Positions 56,522 to 64,000 of a stretch of DNA of 64,000 nt are shown here, piece after piece. The translations under genes were made by a program, and so were the position numbers. Source of the DNA: Thermopolyspora sp040678635. Lineage in GTDB: Bacteria; Actinomycetota; Actinomycetes; Streptosporangiales; Streptosporangiaceae. The stretch's first letter is position 1, and each line of letters opens with the position of its first letter. Location of the stretch: assembly GCF_040678635.1 (NCBI RefSeq), contig NZ_JBFATZ010000004.1, positions 1 through 64,000 of the forward strand. Direction: 5' to 3'. The notes below the pieces were generated by a model, which saw only the letters and a list, made by a program, of their open reading frames with translations, ran no database searches and was not told the DNA's origin.

Positions 56522-56873
56522 GCCGCTTCACTTCGGTGTGCCGACCCGCCCTGATCGCGTCGACCGGCGCTCCGGGCAGGGAGTCGTCGGCGGTGAACAG
56601 CCAGCGCAGCGACTCGACCTCGTCGTAGCCGGCGTCGGCCAGCACGGTGAGCGTGCCGGGAAGGCCCTTCAGGATGTCACCGTTCCGGATGAAGACCGCC
56701 GGGACCTGCGGCTCTCCGCCTTCACGCCGGACCCCGATCAGCTTCCTGTCCCTCAGGAGCTGCTTGGCGCGCCCGATGCTGATACCGAGACGCGTGGCCA
56801 CTTCCGACAGGGGGAGCCACTCGCCGATGAGCTGGTCCGTCTCCCGGTCGATCTGTACAACAGAAAGCGTCAC
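56499..56873 (-). CDS. Rv2175c-like winged-helix DNA-binding protein
   Basis: A 124-residue protein with an N-terminal helix-turn-helix (LPLSEVATRLGISIGRAKQL, about residues 20-39) and a C-terminal domain typical of Rv2175c (GLPGTLTVLADAGYDEVESL, WLFTADDSLPG). In Mycobacterium tuberculosis Rv2175c binds DNA and is phosphorylated on an N-terminal Thr by the adjacent kinase PknL. Thr2 and Thr12 are the candidate sites here. The GTG has no ribosome site but is exactly where transcription should start from the promoter at 56881-56907, so the mRNA is probably leaderless. thiE overlaps its end. Confidence 0.88.
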   Translation of the reverse strand: MTLSVVQIDRETDQLIGEWLPLSEVATRLGISIGRAKQLLRDRKLIGVRREGGEPQVPAVFIRNGDILKGLPGTLTVLADAGYDEVESLRWLFTADDSLPGAPVDAIRAGRHTEVKRRAQALAF

Positions 56874-56880
56874 GCAACCA

Positions 56881-56907
56881 CAATTACCACGGCCGACCGC
56901 TTGTCAA
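56881..56907 (-). promoter_or_regulatory. Promoter of the Rv2175c-like gene, leaderless
   Basis: TTGACA (56902-56907) and TAATTG (56881-56886) stand 15 bases apart on the minus strand. Seven bases after the -10 box is the G of the GTG start codon. Confidence 0.6.
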
Positions 56908-57376
<469 letters not shown>

Positions 57377-58561
57377 TCAGCTCAGGACGCAGTCGCGCAG
57401 CGTGGTGTCGGGATCGGAGAGCCGGTCCGGATCGACGCGGTGGCGGGCCTCGATGATGCGGCGGCCTTGGACCAGGTCGCGGGGCCGGTCCACGGTGAGG
57501 ATCGCGGTGAGGACCTCGTCGCCGGGCGGGCCCGCGAGCCAGCAGACGGCCCACTTGGCGTCGGCGGAGGGCTCGCCGCGCGGCAGCATGCGCGCGCCGA
57601 CGTGGTGGCCGACGTACTGGACCATGCGGCCGAACTGCTCGGACCAGAAGTACGGCACCGGGTCGTAGACCGCGTCCTCGCCGAGCAGGGTGGCCACGGC
57701 CGTGTCGGGCGCGCCGAGGGCGGTGTCCCAGTGCTCGACCCGCATCCGGGTGGAGAAGCGCCGGGACCACCAGGCGGCGCAGTCGCCCGCCGCCACCACG
57801 CCGGGCAGGGTGGTGCGCAGGTGGGCGTCGGTCAGGACGCCGTCGCCCAGTTCCACGCCGGACCCGCGCAGCCAATCGATCGCGGGCCGTACCCCGACGC
57901 CGCTCACCACCACGTCGGCCTCGACGAACGAGCCGTCGGCGAGCGTGACGCCGCCCTCGTCCACGGAGGCGACCTTCGCCTCGAGCAGCAGCTTGATGTC
58001 GGCCTCGGCGTACCAGGGGGTGGTGTAGGCCCCGACGGTCGGTCCGAGGGCCGCCGCCAGCGGCGTCGAGGCGGCCTCGATCACGGTCACCTCGCAGCCC
58101 TTCTTGCGGGCGGCGGTGGCGACCTCGGCCCCGATCCAGCCCGCGCCCACGACGGCGACCCTGGTCCGCGGGCCGAGCAGGGCGCGCAGGGCCAGCGCGT
58201 CGTCGATGGTCCGCAGCACGTGTTGCGGGCCGCCGCCGGGCAGGCGGATCGGCTTCGCGCCGGTGGCGATCACGAGGCCGTCGTAACGCACCTCGCCCGA
58301 GGACGTGATGAGCACGCCCTCACGCAGCCCGGTCGCGACGACGCCGGGACGCACTTCGACGCCGACGGCGTCGAAGTCGGAGTCGACGGTGGTGCTGTCG
58401 ACCTCGCCGAGCAGGACCGCCTTGGACAGCGGCGGCCGGTCGTAGGGACGATGGGGCTCCTCGCCGATCAGCGTGATCGTGCCGCCGAATCCGCGAGCCC
58501 GCAAGGCCTCGACACTTCGTAAGCCGGCCAGGCCGGCACCCACCACAACGACATGATTCAC
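57377..58561 (-). CDS. FAD-dependent oxidoreductase, ferredoxin/rubredoxin reductase type
   Basis: A 394-residue flavoprotein that probably passes electrons from NAD(P)H to a ferredoxin-like partner. It has the FAD motif VVVVGAGLAGLRSVEALRAR, the RPPLSKAVL segment, the NAD motif VAVVGAGWIGAEVATAARKK, and the second FAD strand GVVAAGDCAAW, with a reductase C-terminal domain after it. The GTG at 58561 sits six bases after a TATGGT sequence, again suggesting a leaderless mRNA. No ferredoxin or P450 gene adjoins, so its partner is unknown. It lies between the Rv2175c-like gene and the thiO operon. Confidence 0.88.
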   Translation of the reverse strand: MNHVVVVGAGLAGLRSVEALRARGFGGTITLIGEEPHRPYDRPPLSKAVLLGEVDSTTVDSDFDAVGVEVRPGVVATGLREGVLITSSGEVRYDGLVIATGAKPIRLPGGGPQHVLRTIDDALALRALLGPRTRVAVVGAGWIGAEVATAARKKGCEVTVIEAASTPLAAALGPTVGAYTTPWYAEADIKLLLEAKVASVDEGGVTLADGSFVEADVVVSGVGVRPAIDWLRGSGVELGDGVLTDAHLRTTLPGVVAAGDCAAWWSRRFSTRMRVEHWDTALGAPDTAVATLLGEDAVYDPVPYFWSEQFGRMVQYVGHHVGARMLPRGEPSADAKWAVCWLAGPPGDEVLTAILTVDRPRDLVQGRRIIEARHRVDPDRLSDPDTTLRDCVLS

Positions 58562-58757
58562 ACGCCGACCATAGACGGGGATCCCGGTACACGCTAACCG
58601 CGATTGGGTAACGGATCCTCTCACTGTGCCACAAATCGGGTGATGAGGACGCCCACATCCGCACGAATCGTCGGCTGAACGACCGCTCCGCCCCGACCGC
58701 GCCGTTCCCGGCCCTTCCCGCCCTTCCTCCTCCGGCGCCCGTGCCGCCGTGACGCCC

Positions 58758-58831
58758 GTCGCCCCCGCACGTCGCCCCCGCACGTCGCCCCCGCACGTCG
58801 CCCCCGCACGTCGCGCCCGCACGTCGCGCCC
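58758..58831. repeat. 13-bp tandem repeat, about five and a half copies
   Basis: The unit GCACGTCGCCCCC recurs with its GCAC at 58767, 58780, 58793, 58806 and 58819; later copies change a C to G. It is non-coding and lies between the flavoprotein gene and the TPP riboswitch, in a gap of about 500 bp (58562-59077) that holds no other visible feature except the AT-richer promoter zone near 59000-59062. Confidence 0.9.
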
Positions 58832-59077
58832 GGCGACACGCCCTCTCCGGCCTCCGCGGGCGAGCCTCACGGGGACGTCGGAGCCCAAAACGCCGTCCCG
58901 AACGGCATCCCGGCCAGGCCGTTTCGCCCAGCCCATGCTCACCTCTCGTGCCGGGACGGCGTCGCCGAACGCCGCATGTCTCCGGGCTGAAACCCGCCGA
59001 GGTGAAAATTTCAGCTCGGCGAAGCCCCCGTTCCCAAGGGGCGGGCGGCCGGGAATAGGCTGAGAGCGGAACAAACG

Positions 59078-59166
59078 CGCGGGAGCCCGGCGAATCGGGC
59101 TGAGAGGAGGGCGTGCGGCCCTCGACCGCAGGAACCTGATCCGGGTCATACCGGCGAAGGGAGCGG
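59078..59166 (+). promoter_or_regulatory. TPP riboswitch (THI element) controlling thiO-thiS-thiG
   Basis: The element begins near GCGCGGGAGCCCGG, has the conserved CTGAGA (59100-59105) of the pyrimidine-binding arm and ends with CCTGATCCGGGTCATACCGG then CGAAGGGA. The thiO ATG follows nine bases later and GGGAG near 59158-59163 is both riboswitch end and ribosome site, so TPP binding should block translation. Confidence 0.96.
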
Positions 59167-59174
59167 ATACCTGA

Positions 59175-60479
59175 ATGAGTGACATCGGCAACGGTTCCGC
59201 GCCGGACGTGCTCGTCGTCGGCGGCGGGATCATCGGCCTCTCCGTCGCCTGGCGGGCGGTGCGGGACGGGCTCACGGTGGCGGTGGTGGATCCCTCGCCC
59301 GGCTCGGGGGCGTCCCACGCGGCGGCGGGCATGCTGGCGCCGGTCAGCGAGGTGACCTATACCGACGAGCCGCTGCTGCGGATCGGCCTGGAATCCCTGG
59401 CGCGGTGGCCGGCGTTCGCGGCCGAACTCGCCGACGCCTCCGGAATCGACCCCGACCACCGCACGGACGGCACGCTCGACGTCGCCTTCAACGCCGACGA
59501 CATGGCGGCGCTCGACGCGCTGGGCGCCTTCATGGGCGAGCTCGGGCTCCCGGTCACGCGGCTCACGGGGCGGGAGTGCCGCCGTCTGGAGCCGATGCTC
59601 GCGCCGGCCGTACGGGGTGGGCTGCTCGCCGAGGGCGACGCCTGGGTGGACCCGCGACGGGTCACGGCGGCGCTGCTCGCGGTGCTGGACGCCGCGGGAG
59701 TGCCGCTGCACCGGGAGCGCGTCACCGGCTTCGTGCTGACCGGTCCGGCCGAGGACCCGACCGGCTGCCGGGGAGTGCGGCTCGCCTCCGGGCGGACCCT
59801 GCCCGCCGGTCGGGTGGTGCTCGCCGCGGGGGCCTGGTCGGGCTTCGTGGACGGCCTGCCGCCGGGGATCCTGCCGCCGGTGCGCCCGGTGAAGGGGCAG
59901 ATCATGCGGCTGAGGTCGCCGCGCCCGCTGCTCACCCGGTGCGTCCGGGGCGTCGTGTACGGCTCGCCCGCGTACCTGGTGCCGCGCGGCGACGGCGAGG
60001 TGGTGCTGGGCGCGACCCAGGAGGAGATGGGCTTCGACGAGCGGGTGACCGCGGGCGGCATGTGGGAGCTGCTGCGGGACGCGCGGGAGCTGGTTCCGGG
60101 CGTCACCGAGCTTGAGCTGGTGGACGTGGTCGCCCGGCTCCGGCCGGGCACCCCCGACAACCTTCCGATGATCGGCCCCACCGCCGTCGACGGGCTGGTG
60201 CTGGCCACCGGTCACCATCGCGGCGGCGTGCTGCTCGCCCCGCTCACCGCCGACACCGCCCTGGCCGAGGACCGTTCCGCCGTGGCGGCCTGCTCGCCGC
60301 TGCGTTTCGCGGGCACGGCGTACGGGGGCGGGCACACCGCCGAGATCCACGATCGCGAGGACCGGACGGCGGGCGCTCCCGAAGGGCGCGACGCGCACGT
60401 CGCCGCCGGGGATGCGCACGGCTCCGTGCCCGGCCGGGAGCCGCACGATCGGCAGGGAGTGACGAGCGGTCCCGACTAG
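59175..60479 (+). CDS. thiO: Glycine oxidase ThiO
   Basis: It oxidises glycine to the dehydroglycine used for the thiazole ring in aerobes. The 434-residue flavoprotein opens with the FAD motif VLVVGGGIIGLSVAWRAVRD and GASHAAAGMLAP, and ends the fold with GLVLATGHHRGGVLLAPLTA. About 70 residues beyond the usual end form an Arg/Gly/His tail with no domain. First gene after the TPP riboswitch. Confidence 0.94.
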   Translation: MSDIGNGSAPDVLVVGGGIIGLSVAWRAVRDGLTVAVVDPSPGSGASHAAAGMLAPVSEVTYTDEPLLRIGLESLARWPAFAAELADASGIDPDHRTDGTLDVAFNADDMAALDALGAFMGELGLPVTRLTGRECRRLEPMLAPAVRGGLLAEGDAWVDPRRVTAALLAVLDAAGVPLHRERVTGFVLTGPAEDPTGCRGVRLASGRTLPAGRVVLAAGAWSGFVDGLPPGILPPVRPVKGQIMRLRSPRPLLTRCVRGVVYGSPAYLVPRGDGEVVLGATQEEMGFDERVTAGGMWELLRDARELVPGVTELELVDVVARLRPGTPDNLPMIGPTAVDGLVLATGHHRGGVLLAPLTADTALAEDRSAVAACSPLRFAGTAYGGGHTAEIHDREDRTAGAPEGRDAHVAAGDAHGSVPGREPHDRQGVTSGPD

Positions 60480-60755
60480 CGAGCCAAGCGGACAGGCCGG
60501 GCCGGACGGGTCGGGCCGGACGGTCGGGCAGGACGGGTCGGACCGGACAGGCCGGACTGAACGCGGCGAGCCCCACGGCCGGGCGGAATGGAACGGGCCG
60601 AACTCCACGGCCGGGCGGGAGCGGTACGCCGGACCGGGCGGGTCATCTCGGCGGCCGGAAGGAGCGGGCCGATTGAGCGGGACGGGTGCGCGATTCGAAC
60701 GCAGGGGACGGGCAGGGGCCCGTCGTCGACAGGGCACGGACGGGTACGGAGCCAG

Positions 60756-60956
60756 ATGCGAATCATGATCAATGGGAAGGTCGCGGAGTTGCCCGAGGGC
60801 ACCACGGTGGCGCAGGCGGTGCGGGCGCTGACCGGGATGACGACCGGCGTCGCGGTCGCGGTGAACGACGAGGTGGTGGCGCGCGGGGCCTGGGAGACGA
60901 CGCCGCTGGCCGAGGCCGACCGCGTCGAGGTGCTGACGGCGGTGCAAGGTGGATGA
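60756..60956 (+). CDS. thiS: Sulfur-carrier protein ThiS
   Basis: A 66-residue ubiquitin-like carrier that donates sulfur as a C-terminal thiocarboxylate. It has the MINGKVAELPEG start and the invariant Gly-Gly end. The ATG at 60756 was chosen; a second ATG at 60765 would be closer to the usual N-terminus. The 275 bp before it contain short GGACGGGTCGG repeats. Its stop lies inside the start of thiG. Confidence 0.94.
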   Translation: MRIMINGKVAELPEGTTVAQAVRALTGMTTGVAVAVNDEVVARGAWETTPLAEADRVEVLTAVQGG

Positions 60957-61704
60957 GCTGATCATCGGCGGCGAGAAGTTCTCCTCCCGCCTCATCATGG
61001 GCACGGGCGGCGCGCCGTCGCTGGAGGTGCTTGAGCAGGCGCTTGAGGCGTCCGGCACGGAGCTGACGACGGTGGCGATGCGCCGCCTGGACCCGTCGGC
61101 GCACGGCTCGGTGCTGGACCTGCTGCGGCGGCGCGGCATCAAGGTGCTCCCGAACACGGCCGGGTGCTTCACCGCGGGCGAGGCCGTGCTGACGGCCCGG
61201 CTCGCCCGCGAGGCGCTGGACACCGCCTGGGTGAAGCTTGAGGTGATCAACGACGAGCGCACGCTGCTGCCCGACCCGATCGAGACCTTCGACGCCGCCG
61301 AGCGTTTGGTCGCCGACGGGTTCACGGTGCTGCCGTACATCGGGGACGACCCGGCGCTGGCCCGCCGGCTCGAACAGGTCGGCTGCGCCGCCGTCATGCC
61401 CCTGGGCTCCCCGATCGGCTCCGGCCTGGGCATTCGCAACCCGCACAACATCGAGCTCATCGTCGAGGCGGCTGGCGTGCCGGTGATCCTGGACGCCGGG
61501 ATCGGCACGGCCAGCGACGCCGCCCTGGCGATGGAGCTCGGCTGCGACGCGGTCCTGCTGGCGAGCGCCGTCACCCGGGCGCGGCAGCCCGCCCTGATGG
61601 CCGCGGCCATGCGCGACGCGGTGATCGCGGGCCGGGCCGCCCGCCTGGCCGGCCGCATTCCCAAACGCCACCACGCCCAGGCATCCTCGCCCACCACGCC
61701 CTGA
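60949..61704 (+). CDS. thiG: Thiazole synthase
   Basis: It forms the thiazole phosphate from deoxyxylulose phosphate, dehydroglycine and ThiS thiocarboxylate. The 251-residue barrel has FSSRLIMGTGGAPSLEVLEQ, the catalytic Lys in TAWVKLEVI and PVILDAGIGTASDAALAMEL. The GTG at 60949 overlaps the end of thiS by eight bases. Confidence 0.95.
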   Translation: MDELIIGGEKFSSRLIMGTGGAPSLEVLEQALEASGTELTTVAMRRLDPSAHGSVLDLLRRRGIKVLPNTAGCFTAGEAVLTARLAREALDTAWVKLEVINDERTLLPDPIETFDAAERLVADGFTVLPYIGDDPALARRLEQVGCAAVMPLGSPIGSGLGIRNPHNIELIVEAAGVPVILDAGIGTASDAALAMELGCDAVLLASAVTRARQPALMAAAMRDAVIAGRAARLAGRIPKRHHAQASSPTTP

Positions 61705-61848
61705 ACGAGGGGCCGCGGGCGAGGAGACGGGCGGGGAGACGGGCGGGGAGGTGCGTCCGCCATGAAGGGGTAGGGTAACGGGCACGTATCCGCATCGGTT
61801 TCGGGCGTCGGCACGTGCCGGGACGCAAAGCCGCCGTAAACTCCCCAC

Positions 61849-63840
61849 GTGGACACGACGCTTGCGGACCCTCTGGTGGGACGGCTCCTGGACGGGCGCT
61901 ATCGCGTCGACTCCAGGATCGCCCGGGGTGGCATGGCCTCGGTGTACCTCGCCATGGACGTCCGGCTGGACCGCACCGTCGCCGTGAAAGTGATGCACCG
62001 CTCGCTCGCCGAGGACCCCGCCTTCGTCCGCCGTTTCATCGGCGAGGCCAAGTCGGTGGCCAGCCTGTCGCACCCCAATGTGGTGGCCGTCTTCGACCAG
62101 GGCACCGATGGTGAGCACGTCTACCTGTCGATGGAGTACGTGCCGGGGCGCACCCTGCGGGACGTGCTGCGCGAGCGGGGGCGGCTGCCCGCCAGGGAGG
62201 CGCTGGAGATCATGATTGCGGTGCTGGCGGCGCTCGGCGCGGCGCACCGGGCCGGGTTCGTGCACCGGGACGTCAAGCCGGAGAACGTGCTGCTCGCCAA
62301 CGACGGCCGGGTCAAGGTCGTCGACTTCGGGCTGGCGCGCGCCATCGAGGGCAGCAACCACCAGACCCGCACCGGCTTCATGATCGGCACGATCGGGTAC
62401 ATGTCGCCCGAGCAGGTGACCGACGGGCGGGCGGACGCGCGCAGCGACGTGTACGCGTCCGGCATCATGCTGTTCGAGCTGCTCACCGGGCAGCCGCCGT
62501 ACTCGAGCGAGAGCCCGATGGCGGTGGCCTACAAGCATGTCCACGAGACCGTGCCGGCGCCCTCCAGCCTGGTTCCCGACATTCCACCGGCGATCGACCG
62601 CCTGGTCGCGGACGCCACCGCCAAGGACGCCGACGACCGTCCGGCCGACGCCGGCGCCCTGCTGGTGGCGGCGGTCGAGGTACACCGCGCGCTTCCCCCG
62701 GGCGGTGCCGCGCCGCCTCCCCCGCCGCAGGCGGACGCCGCGGCGCGGGTGGCCGGGCTCCACCAGACCGGCGAGCACTGGACCGGCACCGGGCCGGTCG
62801 GCCCCGATCGCGCGGGTCCCGGGCCCGTCGCCGCGCCGCGTACCGGGCCGAATCGGACGATGGTCCAGCCGAAGCTCGAGTTGCCGACCGAGTCGACGCG
62901 GCGATCCCGGTCCCGGTCCCGGCGCCGCATCGGGCCGCAGTGGGTCGCGATCGGCGTGCTCGCGGTGGTCATGCTCGCCGGAATCGGATTCACGGCCTGG
63001 TACTTCTCGCAGGGTCAGTACACCACCGTGCCCAACCTGCTGAACAAGAACATCGTGGCCGCCCAGAGCGAGGCGACCAAGCTCGGTTTCCGGGTCACCG
63101 TCGCCAAGGCCGAGAACAGCGACAAGGTCGCGGAGAACATGGTGCTGCGCACCGACCCGGCGTGGGGCTCAAGCGTGCCCAAGGGCTCGCCGCTCACGCT
63201 GATCCCCTCGGCCGGTCCGGTGAAGGTGGTGGTGCCGGACGTGGCGAACCTCACCGAGGGCGCCGCGCGATCGAAGATCGCCCAGTCCGGGCTGACGGTC
63301 GGCAAGGTGATCAAGCAGGGGAGCCCCACCGTTCCGCGGGGCCAGGTGCTGCGGACCAGCCCGCAGATCGGGTCGAAGGTCAGGGAGGGCCGTGAGATCA
63401 CCATCATCGTGAGCTCCGGTCTGCTCATGCCCGACGTCACCGAGATGCCCCGGGAGCAGGCCGAGCAGTTCCTCCGCGAGAAGGGCCTCAACCCGCAGGT
63501 GGTGGAGCAGGTCGACGACGCCCCGGCGGGCACCGTCATCGCCCAGAGCCCGGCCGCGGCCACGCCGGTCGACAAGGGCGCCGTCGTCCAGATCACGGTC
63601 TCCAGGAACGAGAACATCGTCTGCTTCGGCCCGTTCGGGGAGTGCCCGCCGCCCGGCCAGGAGCAACAGCTCATCCCCGTTCCCGATGTGCGGTTCAAGG
63701 ACGTCAGGGACGCGCAGGAGGAACTGCGCAGGGCCGGCTTCCAGGTCAGGGTACGCGGCGTGGCGCGGTCGGGCCGGGTCTTCGCCCAGCACCCGATGGG
63801 CCAGGTTCCCCCGGGCACCCGCATCACCATCTGGCATTAG
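61849..63840 (+). CDS. Membrane Ser/Thr protein kinase with PASTA domains (PknB/PknL type)
   Basis: A 663-residue receptor kinase. The kinase domain (about 15-275) has the ATP-binding Lys47 (VAVKVMH), catalytic HRD at 139-141 and DFG at 159-161, with TRTGFMIGTIGYMSPEQ as activation loop. An Arg-rich juxtamembrane segment precedes one helix (VAIGVLAVVMLAGIGFTAWYF, about 365-385). Four extracellular PASTA modules follow, the last set apart by a short loop with two Cys (VCFGPFGEC). PASTA modules bind peptidoglycan fragments. Gene context with an Rv2175c homologue and a polyprenyl synthase resembles mycobacterial pknL. GTG start; nothing recognisable follows to the window end. Confidence 0.93.
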   Translation: MDTTLADPLVGRLLDGRYRVDSRIARGGMASVYLAMDVRLDRTVAVKVMHRSLAEDPAFVRRFIGEAKSVASLSHPNVVAVFDQGTDGEHVYLSMEYVPGRTLRDVLRERGRLPAREALEIMIAVLAALGAAHRAGFVHRDVKPENVLLANDGRVKVVDFGLARAIEGSNHQTRTGFMIGTIGYMSPEQVTDGRADARSDVYASGIMLFELLTGQPPYSSESPMAVAYKHVHETVPAPSSLVPDIPPAIDRLVADATAKDADDRPADAGALLVAAVEVHRALPPGGAAPPPPPQADAAARVAGLHQTGEHWTGTGPVGPDRAGPGPVAAPRTGPNRTMVQPKLELPTESTRRSRSRSRRRIGPQWVAIGVLAVVMLAGIGFTAWYFSQGQYTTVPNLLNKNIVAAQSEATKLGFRVTVAKAENSDKVAENMVLRTDPAWGSSVPKGSPLTLIPSAGPVKVVVPDVANLTEGAARSKIAQSGLTVGKVIKQGSPTVPRGQVLRTSPQIGSKVREGREITIIVSSGLLMPDVTEMPREQAEQFLREKGLNPQVVEQVDDAPAGTVIAQSPAAATPVDKGAVVQITVSRNENIVCFGPFGECPPPGQEQQLIPVPDVRFKDVRDAQEELRRAGFQVRVRGVARSGRVFAQHPMGQVPPGTRITIWH

Positions 63841-64000
63841 CCGCCGGTACGCCGGATCCCGGGCGACGCCCCCACGTGCACGCCCGGCCTCCGGTTGGCC
63901 GGGTGGCACGGATGCCCGCGAGGGCTCAGGTGCGACGACACCACGGCCACACCGGAAGTCGTGATGCCACGCCCCCGCGAGCACACCCGGCCTGCGGTCG

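Overview
The window is high-GC (roughly 70-74 %) actinomycete chromosome. It has frequent GTG and TTG starts, 4-base ATGA/GTGA gene overlaps, an actinobacterial integration host factor (mihF), BldD with its cyclic-di-GMP signature, a helicase-dead type PriA and an Rv2175c-like protein near a PASTA kinase. The order fmt-def...priA...metK-coaBC-rpoZ-gmk-mihF-pyr operon-bldD is a core block of filamentous actinomycetes. I infer a Streptosporangiales-like organism; the genus is not determined.

Layout. 1-2.1 kb is a decayed edge: a GNAT acetyltransferase pseudogene with two in-frame stops and a degenerate IS5-family element with inverted repeats and a CTAAG target repeat. 2.2-5.7 kb (minus) is a MoxR-VWA-XdhC maturation cassette without its molybdoenzyme. 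6.2-9.7 kb (minus) is an FMN-riboswitch operon ribE-ribBA-ribH plus a PH-domain membrane protein. 10.2-16.5 kb (plus) is a five-gene peptide-type ABC importer. 16.7-26.5 kb (minus) holds rpe, a small ORF, rsmB, fmt, def, two related unknown proteins and priA. 26.5-31.9 kb is an accessory insertion: 149-bp tandem repeats, a NuoF-like/ferredoxin fusion, a secreted CrtC-like lipocalin behind a perfect palindromic operator, and a SARP remnant. 32-36.6 kb (minus) is metK, coaBC, rpoZ, gmk, mihF. 37.5-47.6 kb (minus) is the complete UMP pathway, transcribed pyrR-pyrB-pyrC-carA-carB-pyrK-pyrD-pyrF, with a PyrR-binding hairpin at its 5' end. 47.8-53.4 kb has arginine deiminase, bldD, a HEPN-domain gene behind a LexA-box promoter, an L,D-transpeptidase, a YbaK-like deacylase and a GNAT. 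53.6-63.8 kb has metF, a polyprenyl synthase, thiE, an Rv2175c-like DNA-binding protein, a ferredoxin-reductase-like flavoprotein, a TPP-riboswitch operon thiO-thiS-thiG and a PknB/PknL-type kinase.

Themes. Cofactor and nucleotide supply (FMN, TPP, CoA, SAM, folate C1, UMP) is controlled by three visible RNA devices: FMN riboswitch, TPP riboswitch and PyrR hairpin. The most unusual signals are a consensus promoter overlapped by an SOS box in front of a HEPN gene carrying an Rx4H motif; a 34-bp palindrome sitting on the promoter of the CrtC-like gene; a tandem triplication of the 3' end of priA; and unusually many short tandem repeats, many of them in frame within non-conserved linkers of housekeeping proteins (PriA, CoaBC, RibBA, PyrK, RsmB, VWA). 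No rRNA, tRNA, CRISPR array or prophage was seen.
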